Shown piece after piece: positions 51,854 through 59,724 of a DNA stretch of 64,000 bases. Location of the stretch: positions 164,828-228,827 of the forward strand of contig NZ_JBLFBO010000005.1 in assembly GCF_047338595.1 (NCBI RefSeq), in the 5' to 3' direction. A model generated the notes under the pieces. That model had not been told where the DNA came from. It searched no databases and worked only from the letters and a program-made list of their open reading frames with translations. Source of the DNA: Nitrospira_D sp019636945 (GTDB lineage Bacteria > Nitrospirota > Nitrospiria > Nitrospirales > Nitrospiraceae). Every line of letters begins with the position of its first letter. Position 1 is the stretch's first letter. The position numbers and the translations under genes were made by a program.

Positions 51854-53212
51854 GTGCGTGTTCTGAAGATTCGACGTGCGGTAGCCCTGATCACAAGTCT
51901 GATGCTGCTACCTTCCATCTCTGCCCCTTCTTTGAGTGGGGCTGTGCCTGACGTCTCACAGATTCAGAGACACTACGATGCCAAGGAGTATCCCAAAACT
52001 CTTGAGGAGTTGGACCGGCTCGATCGGGAAACCGCGAGTGCGCCGGATGTTCGTCGGCTTAAGATTCGTACGTTGCTGAGGCTCGGCAAGCCGAAGGATG
52101 CCCTGACAGAATATGACAAGCTGGCGGAAGTTGTGGAGCAGGACGATCAGTCGCTCCTTCGTGAAGTTGCACTTGGATTTGTTGTCATACTCACGAATGA
52201 TATGCGCGAGCAGATGCGTGGGGCGGCCTACACGGCTCTGAAGGATTGGCATAGTCCTGAATCGATGCCGTTCTTGGAGGGAGGACTGACCGATCAGTCA
52301 GGTCTCGTCAGAGCATTAGCAGCTGAGGGCCTTGCGAACTTCGATGCTGGTCGACGCTTACCGAAGTTCCGCCAGGCGCTGGAAGATCAAGCTGCGTTGG
52401 TCAAAGAGGCGGTGCTCAAGGGATTTACAAAGTCACATGATGCTTCGGTCATCTCACTGGCTGAGCCCTTGTTGAAGGACCCGGAAGTACGGGTTCGTGT
52501 TGCGGCAGCCGAGGTGCTCTGTCATCTCAAGCGGTCGAAGGGATGTGATGTGTTGCTGCGCTATGCCAAAGCACCAAATCCAGATGAACAAACTGCAGCC
52601 ATTCGTGCATTGGTTGAGCGCCAATCGACAGAGTTGTTCCATATCCTCAAAGATGCGAGTGAAAACCAACAGCCATCGGTGCGTGGTGCTGCTGCGACAG
52701 GATTTGGTCGTCTGCCGTCAGCAGAAGCGCTTGTCATACTGAACCGGCTTCTGAGGGATCCGCTTCCTCCGGTGCGAATTGCTGCTGCGGTGAGCTTAGG
52801 GAAGTTTCATGGTTTGAACGCTGAAGAGCCCCTACGTAGGGCACTTGTTGAGCGTGATGCCGCTGTCAGAGCGTTCGTGATCGGAGCACTACTCGAGCAT
52901 GGAGAGCGATATGAGGTAGTGGCCGATTCCGTTCAGACTCTCATCAACGTGAAAGAGCCCGCAGTTCGTGCCGCCGTAGCTCGGGCTCTGGGGCATGCCG
53001 GACAAGCTAATCAAGAATCGGCGCGGTCAGCCTTGATGATATTGATTCAGGATCCGGTGCCTCGTGTGAGGATTGCCGCGATTCGGTCGATGGCAAAGAT
53101 TGAGGGACCACGCGCACGTACGGTTCTCAAAAATAGTTTGCATGACGAAGATGATGCAGTTCGAGCGACGGCAGGAGGCGTACTGCTTACTGCCTTTCCC
53201 CTGGCTGAATAA
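51854..53212 (+). CDS. Exported HEAT-repeat protein
   Basis: About 452 residues from GTG 51854, preceded by TAGGAGAG. A signal sequence (ALITSLMLLPSISAPSLSG) is followed by a TPR-like segment and then about ten HEAT/PBS-lyase-like repeats of about 31 residues (DPEVRVRVAAAEVLCHLKRS; DPLPPVRIAAAVSLGKF; DPVPRVRIAAIRSMAKI). The array probably forms a curved protein-binding scaffold in the periplasm. It lies between the LolA-like gene and a SUMF1 gene, so it could hold these exported partners together. Confidence 0.7.
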   Translation: MRVLKIRRAVALITSLMLLPSISAPSLSGAVPDVSQIQRHYDAKEYPKTLEELDRLDRETASAPDVRRLKIRTLLRLGKPKDALTEYDKLAEVVEQDDQSLLREVALGFVVILTNDMREQMRGAAYTALKDWHSPESMPFLEGGLTDQSGLVRALAAEGLANFDAGRRLPKFRQALEDQAALVKEAVLKGFTKSHDASVISLAEPLLKDPEVRVRVAAAEVLCHLKRSKGCDVLLRYAKAPNPDEQTAAIRALVERQSTELFHILKDASENQQPSVRGAAATGFGRLPSAEALVILNRLLRDPLPPVRIAAAVSLGKFHGLNAEEPLRRALVERDAAVRAFVIGALLEHGERYEVVADSVQTLINVKEPAVRAAVARALGHAGQANQESARSALMILIQDPVPRVRIAAIRSMAKIEGPRARTVLKNSLHDEDDAVRATAGGVLLTAFPLAE

Positions 53213-53293
53213 ACGGCGGAGTGTGTATGGCTGTAGGTATCGATGTTCAGGGAGATCGGGGGCTGTAGAAATTCCCTGGAAGGAGCTATTCAG

Positions 53294-54139
53294 ATGTTGA
53301 TTCGATATATGACCTCCTCAATCATGTTCGTCCTCGTTCTCGGTCTCTCGCTTTCATTTGCCGAAGATGGAATCTCGAGCAATGAAACTCAGACGCCATT
53401 GAGTAAGGATGGCGCACCGACGGTGCTCGTTCCTGCCGGATTATTTCCCATGGGGGTTCCTCCCGGAGACCGTGATGGGGGGCGGGATGAGTATCCACGT
53501 CACGAGGTCTTCTTGGATTCATTTTTGATCGATCAATTCGAAGTGACGAACGGTCGCTATCTGGAATTCGTCAAGAGCACCGGCCATCGTGTCCCACAGA
53601 ACCCAACAAATCCTACGAGAAATCTTTGGCAAGGTGATACCATCACAGAGTCACTTGCTGAGCGTCCTGTGATCAACGTTGATTGGTTTGATGCAGACGC
53701 GTATTGCAAATGGGCTGGCAAACGACTTCCCACGGAAGCCGAGTGGGAAAAAGCAGCAAAAGGGACATCCGACCGACGGTTCGTCTGGGGAAATGTCGAG
53801 CCGACTGCAAAGCATTTGAATTATAACCAGCGGTGGATCGGCGAAAAGACACTTATGCCGGTCGGCAGTTATGAAGCGGGCAAAAGTCCTTATGGTGCGT
53901 ATGACATGGCCGGCAATGTGTGGGAGTGGGTGAATGATTGGTATGATGCTCGGTACTACGAGAAAAGTCCTGAGAGGAATCCGAAAGGTCCTGAAACCGG
54001 GTTGAAGAAAGTCATTCGAGGAGCTGGTTGGCAGAATGAAACACCGACGGTCCGAATCTTTACCCGTGTCGAGAGTGACCCGACTATGCGCAATGAGTCC
54101 ACAGGCTTCCGATGCGCCACAGAGGGCGTGAGGAAATAG
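53294..54139 (+). CDS. Exported SUMF1/FGE-fold protein C
   Basis: About 281 residues from ATG 53294 (AAGGAG about 8 bases upstream). Signal peptide TSSIMFVLVLGLSLSFAED. Compared with the other copies it is more divergent: VPAGLFPMGVPPGDRDGG, RLPTEAEWEKAAKGTSDRR, GNVWEWVNDWYD, VIRGAGW and GFRCATEG. The catalytic cysteine pair is missing (IRGAGWQNETPTVRIFTRV). It ends the plus-strand part of module 2. Confidence 0.75.
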   Translation: MLIRYMTSSIMFVLVLGLSLSFAEDGISSNETQTPLSKDGAPTVLVPAGLFPMGVPPGDRDGGRDEYPRHEVFLDSFLIDQFEVTNGRYLEFVKSTGHRVPQNPTNPTRNLWQGDTITESLAERPVINVDWFDADAYCKWAGKRLPTEAEWEKAAKGTSDRRFVWGNVEPTAKHLNYNQRWIGEKTLMPVGSYEAGKSPYGAYDMAGNVWEWVNDWYDARYYEKSPERNPKGPETGLKKVIRGAGWQNETPTVRIFTRVESDPTMRNESTGFRCATEGVRK

Positions 54140-54270
54140 GAACCGGAGATCGACTCTGTCGTCATCCCGAGGTTCAAGAGAGCAGACCGTTCATCTCACA
54201 TGTGCACTAACACCGCATCTCCTGTGAGACCGGACCGTTTCCATTCAGGAGAACCAGGGGAAATTCGTAC

Positions 54271-55182
54271 CTATTGCGTAGGTTCCTGTGAGGGTTGTAC
54301 ATCCCGTGCGCAGCGAAAGCCGAGCCAGTTCATCTTCGTGCTTGGATCAGTCCCATTCCGTTGAGCCACTCGGACACTTGGTGTGCTATCGATCCAGCTT
54401 CCGCCACGAAAACTCCGTTGAGACCCCTTGTCCGGTCCTTTTGGATTTCGGTTTGGTGCGGTAGCATAGTATTTAGGATCATACCAATCGGCTACCCATT
54501 CAGCCACATTACCGGACATCTGGAAGACACCGTATGGACTGACGGCATTGTCATACTTATCAACGGAGATGATCGGCGGATAGAGCAAGAGTCGTTCTGG
54601 GCGATCACGTACGGGACCGGATAGGCCCGTCCGACCAAAGTTGGACCGTGACAAGCCTGCGATCTGATTTCCCCAGGGATACAGCCGTCCATCTTCTCCT
54701 CGGGCGGCTTTCTCCCATTCAGCTTCCGTGGGGAGTCGCTTGCCGGCCCACTTACAATAGGTTTCGGCATCGGCCCAAGACACGTGCATGACTGGATGGT
54801 TCGTCATGGTTTCCTGAAAATTGCCGCCGTCGTATTGCCAATCGATGAGCGGTGGGAGATCATGTGCCAGGATAAATTTCAGAAATTGGACGGTCGTTAC
54901 TTCGAACCGATCAATTTCGTAGGAGTCAAGATAGACGGTCCTCTGAGGGAGTTCGGCTTGATAGGCATTCCGATCGGCCCTCTTGTCGCTTCCCATGAGA
55001 AACTCACCGGCCTGAATCAACACCATCTCGTCATGAGCCGGCAGCTTGGCCCGTTCCTCCGCAAGCTTTTTCCCTTCGGGTGTCCATTGTCGGACGACAT
55101 CGGCCACGTCCAATGCGAATGCAGCACTTCCGGTGATGAATCCCATCAGCACAACGCTTACGATCACTGCTAACAGGTGCAC
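54271..55182 (-). CDS. Exported SUMF1/FGE-fold protein D
   Basis: 303 residues. It starts with GTG at 55182, preceded by AAGGAGG on the minus strand. Signal peptide LLAVIVSVVLMGFITGSAAFA. The domain is very similar to protein B (43175-44161): WTPEGKKLAEER, FLMGSDKRADRNAY, GGNFQETMTNHPVMHVSW, a long identical NFGRTGLSGPVRDRPERLL block and GFRCARD. The FGE cysteine pair is absent (FRGGSWIDSTPSVRVAQRN). It is the last gene of a three-gene minus operon. Confidence 0.8.
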   Translation of the reverse strand: MHLLAVIVSVVLMGFITGSAAFALDVADVVRQWTPEGKKLAEERAKLPAHDEMVLIQAGEFLMGSDKRADRNAYQAELPQRTVYLDSYEIDRFEVTTVQFLKFILAHDLPPLIDWQYDGGNFQETMTNHPVMHVSWADAETYCKWAGKRLPTEAEWEKAARGEDGRLYPWGNQIAGLSRSNFGRTGLSGPVRDRPERLLLYPPIISVDKYDNAVSPYGVFQMSGNVAEWVADWYDPKYYATAPNRNPKGPDKGSQRSFRGGSWIDSTPSVRVAQRNGTDPSTKMNWLGFRCARDVQPSQEPTQ

Positions 55183-55215
55183 GGCCCATCCTCCTTGTTC
55201 TCTGATATCGTTATG

Positions 55216-55806
55216 TTACAGGCCAGGACCGGTCTGTTCCGGCGTCGGGGTATCGAATCCTTCCAATGGTTGGAAGTTGACCGGTAGGTTGAAGAGATAG
55301 TCTGATACCGACCGCATTTTGACATGGTGATATTCCACGATCCAACTGCCGTCTTTTTTGGCCAGCTTCATGGGAAAGTGAATATCGCTAGCCAGCCATT
55401 GGTAGTACTCGTCGATGCGCTCCCCTTGTTTTGTTCTGACCTCATAGAGGATCGTGGGGTGCCCTTCTCGCATTTCCGTGCCGATTTCCTCACGAGAAAC
55501 TTCTCCCTCTAGGCGCTCTTTGACCATGAGATCCTGGTCAGGACTATAGGGGACAGACTTGAAATGCTTCATTCTCGACAGCAGCAGCCACACCACCTGT
55601 TTATCCTTGCGCACGATGCTGACGTTTACAGGCCCCATGGTATGGTGCTCGATGCGCCACATTGCATCACGGTAGTAGATATAGGCCTTCCGTGTTTTTC
55701 CGTCGATCTTGATCACTTGGTCTGCGGTAAATTCGAGCGCGAATGCCGACTGCCAGGGCATCAGCGCATACCACATCAGTGAGACGGCAATCCACAGCAG
55801 ACGCAT
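55216..55806 (-). CDS. Exported LolA-like/DUF4412-like protein 2
   Basis: About 196 residues from the Met at 55806 (TAGGAT upstream); longer starts to 55863 exist but lie before the signal. Signal peptide RLLWIAVSLMWYALMPWQSAFA. It shares with the gene at 51232 the order of strands and the YYQW-x10-K-L-x3-D-x-S-W block. It lies between two SUMF1 genes on the minus strand. The pairing of a LolA-like with a SUMF1 gene thus recurs twice. Confidence 0.55.
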   Translation of the reverse strand: MRLLWIAVSLMWYALMPWQSAFALEFTADQVIKIDGKTRKAYIYYRDAMWRIEHHTMGPVNVSIVRKDKQVVWLLLSRMKHFKSVPYSPDQDLMVKERLEGEVSREEIGTEMREGHPTILYEVRTKQGERIDEYYQWLASDIHFPMKLAKKDGSWIVEYHHVKMRSVSDYLFNLPVNFQPLEGFDTPTPEQTGPGL

Positions 55807-55896
55807 GGCGCGAAATCCTACCATACTGGTCTGTGCATTTTCATTTCGTGCCATTGAGTGCATGAGTCGATTGTTTCACGGAGATAGGAGTAGGGG

Positions 55897-56796
55897 CTAG
55901 GGGGACGGTGTCACAGGCGTCCGTGCACATCGAAAACCAATCGCGGCGGAACGTTGATGGGGAGAGGCGCCGCCCCTTGTTGCTGTTCTCAGCATCACTC
56001 GCTTACTTTTCCACGAACCTCCACGGACGCTTTTGTAGCGTCCGGTGGTCGGACCGGGGGGATTACGATCCGGCATGTAGGCATAATAGTCAAACCCAAA
56101 CCAGTCATGCACCCACTCTGCCACGTTTCCCGCCATATGGTGGATTCCATAGGGACTCTTGCCCTCTTTGTGAGAATCGACCGCCGCGAGAATGGGAATT
56201 TCATGGACGTGATGTTGCCCGAACATGGCCAGTTTTTGGTTGGGCATCGCGTCACCCCACGGATAGAGATTACCCTCCGGCCCTCGCGCGGCCTTCTCCC
56301 ATTCGGCTTCTGTGGGCAGTCTCGCGTGCCTGACGGAGCAAAATTTCGCGGCTTCATCCCATGTGACGTACAGAGCGGGCCACCGTGTGAGAGCTTCGTC
56401 CTGGATGGAATGGATCGTGATGACATGCCATAGCAGTTGCTGCAACTCGCTCGAGGGATACGTTTTCTGTTGATGTAAGAAGGCCAGGTATTCCCCGAGA
56501 CTCACCTCATCGCGATCGAGTTCATATGCGTCCAACCAGACGCGGTGTTGAGGAAGTTCGGTATCATCAAACTGTGTCCACCTCCCATACGGATCACTAT
56601 CAACTCGTTTACTGCCGATCAAAAATGGACCGGCTGGAATAGCCACAATCGGTGAAGGTTGGGACAGGTTTGCGATGACAGTGAGATGACGGGCTAGTTC
56701 CGGAGAAGGTTTTGATTCTGCCTGCACGACGGTGGAAGTTCCGATGAGGAGGAAAAAGGAAATGAGTGTCGTGGAACAGGTATGGTAACCCAGCAT
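55897..56796 (-). CDS. Exported SUMF1/FGE-fold protein E
   Basis: 299 residues with a signal peptide (LISFFLLIGTSTVVQA). The SUMF1 domain runs from VAIPAGPFLIGSKR to GFRCART, with RLPTEAEWEKAARG, LYPWG and GNVAEWVHDW. It lacks the catalytic cysteines (VRGGSWKSKRVMLRTATRG). It is the first gene of the minus-strand operon E, LolA-like 2, D. Confidence 0.78.
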   Translation of the reverse strand: MLGYHTCSTTLISFFLLIGTSTVVQAESKPSPELARHLTVIANLSQPSPIVAIPAGPFLIGSKRVDSDPYGRWTQFDDTELPQHRVWLDAYELDRDEVSLGEYLAFLHQQKTYPSSELQQLLWHVITIHSIQDEALTRWPALYVTWDEAAKFCSVRHARLPTEAEWEKAARGPEGNLYPWGDAMPNQKLAMFGQHHVHEIPILAAVDSHKEGKSPYGIHHMAGNVAEWVHDWFGFDYYAYMPDRNPPGPTTGRYKSVRGGSWKSKRVMLRTATRGGASPHQRSAAIGFRCARTPVTPSP

Positions 56797-57032
56797 ATAC
56801 AGTCCGACCGTGAGTCCCCTTAGCAGAACCGGGCGATAGACATTCGCCGTTGATGACTGGTCATCAGGCGGTTTACCCAGCTGGGCTCAAGCTACCACAG
56901 AGGTCGGCTCGACTGCATCTATATGAGTGAGGACGATCGCAGAAGAATTTACTCATCAAGTGCACCATGCCACGGCGCGAGGTCTGCGCGAACGTGTGTC
57001 GAGTCGATGTCGAGCTGATCTTTCATCTCGTC
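56797..57032. other. Gene-free spacer upstream of the SUMF1 minus operon
   Basis: About 240 bases up to the left end of the decayed insertion element. It should hold the promoter of the minus-strand operon. No clear promoter or other feature could be assigned. Confidence 0.35.
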
Positions 57033-57163
57033 CTAGGGCGTATCATCAGTTAGCGGCGGGATAATGGTCCGGATTCACAAACGCGTCTGCGAGTGATGTC
57101 CTATTCAGAGGCCCGGGGAGGGGCTTCTGGATGGCACGGCGCTAGGCGGTACGTGATGACCAG

Positions 57164-58110
57164 GGGAGCACATTAAGGATGTTCTGCCTGACCGTGCGGG
57201 CCATGTCGGGGGGACGGCCAACGAGAACGGGCGGTTTGTTGAAGCGGTGTTATGTCGTTACCGTGCCGGGATCGCATGGCGTGATCTGCCGGAGCGGTTC
57301 GGAGACTTCCGGGTGATCCCTACGCGCCACACCCGCTGGAGCCAACGGGGCGTTTGGCTGAGGATTTTTGAACAACTCGCGGAGGAGGCCGATAACGAAT
57401 AGGTGTAAAAACTAGCGTTTTATCTTTCAGACAGTGCCTGATTCTTGAGTGAACCCGGCTGTTGCATTTTCAGCGTTGTCCGTTTCAGCTATGGGGCCAC
57501 AAACGCGACAATCCCCTTAACTCAGGCCGTGATACAGTAGGCCGCTGTAAGGATGGCACGAGTCGGAATGATTGAACCGAGGAGACGATTTTCGATGAAA
57601 TCTGCCACTGTCTGACAGATCAAGTCTTGAGTTCTAGAGAATAGGCGATGATTGATTCCACCATTCTTCGTGCCCACCAGCACTCAGCTGGTGCAAAAGG
57701 GGGGGGACAGGGTAACGGAACGCATCGGGCGCTCAAAAGGCGGATTGACGACAACAATCCATGCGTCGTGCGATGCGCTGGGCAAGCCCACGATCTGGCA
57801 GGAGTTGATCGGCTGCTCCCTACTCTCCTTGACACCATTCAGGCATTGCGGGGGGGATAAAGCGTACGATGCGCAGGTGCGAGTCCTCGACCTGCTGGCA
57901 AACGCGGGCATCAAAATCGTGATCCCGCTCACATCAAACCGTACGGAACCGCGCGAATACGATCAGGAGCTGTATAAGGCCAGACATTTGATCGAGAATT
58001 TCTTTGCCAAACTCAAGCAATACCGCGCGATTGCCACCAGATACGACAAACGCGCCGCCAACTTCCTCGGCGCCATCTATCTTGCGGCCTCGGTCATATG
58101 GCTTAACTGA
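57164..58110 (+). pseudogene. Broken IS427/IS1031-type transposase
   Basis: An N-terminal part (about 57164-57400) reads ENGRFVEAVLCRYRAGIAW and RDLPERFGDF. The protein then stops at an insertion of about 235 bases and resumes at 57648 with MIDSTILRAHQHSAG (first catalytic Asp). The reading frame shifts in an 8-G run (57699-57706) and again near 57847, so GRSKGGLTTTIHA and GQAHDLAGVDRLL lie in different frames. The end ENFFAKLKQYRAIATRYDK holds the catalytic Glu. The product cannot be active. Confidence 0.85.
57404..57638. mobile_element. MITE-like insertion inside the decayed transposase
   Basis: About 235 bases flanked by direct repeats GAATAGG (57397-57403 and 57639-57645), consistent with a 7-base target duplication. 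Subterminal inverted arms ATCTTTCAGACAGTG and CACTGTCTGACAGAT match at 14 of 15 positions. No open frame. The joined transposase reading (ADNE/AMIDST) shows the element interrupted a continuous gene. It is probably a non-autonomous element. Confidence 0.55.
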
Positions 58111-58133
58111 TGACACGCCCTAAACACAGCTAG

Positions 58134-59301
58134 GGAAGGTCTGATTTATTCCCCGGTGGTGATGTGCTATGAGGAATGGCGCATTGAACAGGAGCCACAC
58201 ACATGCACCAACAGACCTTTGCCGAAGTCTCATTCGAACAGTATCGTAAGCCCACTCGCCGCGAGCAGTTTCTCAACGAAATGAACCACGTGGTGCCGTG
58301 GGCGGAATTGGTGACGGTCATCGAGCCGGTCTATCCCAAGGCCGACGGCCCGGGGCGTCCGCCGGTGGGTATTGAACGCATGCTGCGCCTGCATTGTCTA
58401 CAACAGTGGTTCAACTTGTCAGATCCGGCCGTAGAAGAAGCGCTGTACGACTCCCGCGCCATGCGGCAATTCGTGGGGATTGATCTGGGACGCGAACCCG
58501 TGCCCGATGAGACCACGATCTGCAAGTTCCGACATCTCTTGGAAGCACACCAACTGGGCCAGCGACTCTTTGCACAAATCGGGACGTATTTGGCCGCCCA
58601 GGGGTTGAAGGTCAGCCGGGGCACCATCGTGGATGCCACCATCATCAGTGCCCCCAGTTCGACGAAGAATCGCACGAAGGAGCGAGATCCCGAGATGCAT
58701 CAGACCAAGAAAGGGAAGCAGTGGTATTTCGGCATGAAGGCGCATATTGGCGTGGATAGCCAGACGAAAGTCATTCATTCGGTGACAGCCACGGCGGCCA
58801 ATGTGCACGATAGCCAAGTGCTGCCGAAATTACTGCATGGCGCGGAGACACGGGTATGGGGCGATGCGGCCTACAGCGGGCAACGCGGCGTCATTCGGCA
58901 GCACGCGCCCAACGCCAAAAGTTTTATCCAGACCAAAGCGCATCGGCATCGGCCGCTGAGTGAGGAGGCGCTGGCTCGCAACCGCACCAAGTCAAAAGTC
59001 CGAGCAAAGGTGGAGCATGCGTTCTTGGTGATCAAGCGGATCTTCGGCTGGGCCAAGGTCCGGTACCGGGGACTCGCGAAGAATACTCACTGGCTCCAGA
59101 TCAGTTGTGGCTTGGCAAATCTGTATGTGGTCCGTCGTCGGCTGTTGGCCGGGACATAGGGACCGTGTGTCCACAGAGCTGCAGTGGGCCAGCGGACAGT
59201 GGGGGCACCCTACGAAAAGGATCCAGAACTAAGCGGATTTCCCCTGATGGCCACGTCACAAACAGATTTCTGAGCAGAAACGTGAATTAATCAGACCTTC
59301 C
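58134..59301 (+). mobile_element. Intact IS5-family insertion sequence
   Basis: Terminal inverted repeats GGAAGGTCTGATT and AATCAGACCTTCC bound an element of 1168 bases. The flanking bases are CTAG on both sides (58130-58133 and 59302-59305), the classic 4-base YTAR target duplication of IS5-group elements. It carries one transposase gene. It lies 11 bases after the decayed element. Confidence 0.92.
58203..59159 (+). CDS. IS5-family transposase (DDE type)
   Basis: 318 residues, full length. The catalytic triad is recognisable: Asp in IVDATIIS, Asp in VWGDAAYSG and Glu in RAKVEHAFLVIKRIFG. The N-terminal part (PPVGIERMLRLHCLQQWF, SDPAVEEALYDS) is the usual IS5 helix-rich domain. No frameshift, so the element may still be mobile. 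It could influence expression of the oxidase gene 570 bases downstream. Confidence 0.95.
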   Translation: MHQQTFAEVSFEQYRKPTRREQFLNEMNHVVPWAELVTVIEPVYPKADGPGRPPVGIERMLRLHCLQQWFNLSDPAVEEALYDSRAMRQFVGIDLGREPVPDETTICKFRHLLEAHQLGQRLFAQIGTYLAAQGLKVSRGTIVDATIISAPSSTKNRTKERDPEMHQTKKGKQWYFGMKAHIGVDSQTKVIHSVTATAANVHDSQVLPKLLHGAETRVWGDAAYSGQRGVIRQHAPNAKSFIQTKAHRHRPLSEEALARNRTKSKVRAKVEHAFLVIKRIFGWAKVRYRGLAKNTHWLQISCGLANLYVVRRRLLAGT

Positions 59302-59305
59302 CTAG

Positions 59306-59724
59306 GTAATCTTGTTCGAATTTGAATGGGGCGGTGCTGTCCCATTCGGTTACTTCTCGCACACCACTACTATCTCCTTCTGATTACAGGGTTTTGTGAC
59401 CACCGATGATTTTAGGGGGCGTCCGTATCCCATTGAATCATCGACCGATGGAATGTTCGCAGCGTAATCTCATTTAAATATCTAGGTTCGGCGTGCCTCG
59501 AAAACAGGAATGGGACTTGCTGTTGTTGGAAGGAGGGAAACAGGCCGGTGTCTCCCAGCATGTTGATTTGTCCGATGGGGGAGGGAACGGTAGGATTGGC
59601 CTCCTCTCGCTTCCTCCGTGATGAGCGGGCCCCCATCGGACTCATAAATGGTTATGACAACATGGCTGGTCTTTCTTGTATGCAACATGGGTGTTTCACC
59701 GATCTGGGAGAGGAGGCTAAACGT
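59306..59724. other. Gene-free leader of oxidase 3
   Basis: About 420 bases between the intact IS and the oxidase 3 start. Small frames on the minus strand are not credible genes. It should carry the promoter of oxidase 3, but I see only weak candidates (ATGACA at 59654). Confidence 0.4.

Larger units (their letters stand above)
57037..58119 (+). mobile_element. Decayed IS5-family (IS427/IS1031-type) insertion sequence
   Basis: Inverted ends TAGGGCGTATCATCAGTTA (57034-57052) and TAACTGATGACACGCCCTA (58104-58122) match at 18 of 19 positions. The flanks read CTAG on the left and CTAA on the right, consistent with a YTAR target. About 1083 bases, of which about 242 are a later insertion, so the original element was about 840 bases, normal for the group. 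The transposase is broken (see the pseudogene). Confidence 0.8.

Noticed and set aside
57699..57706. Programmed frameshift at the G-run of the IS427-type transposase
   Set aside because: A second shift near 57847 and a 242-base interruption make decay a simpler explanation than recoding.
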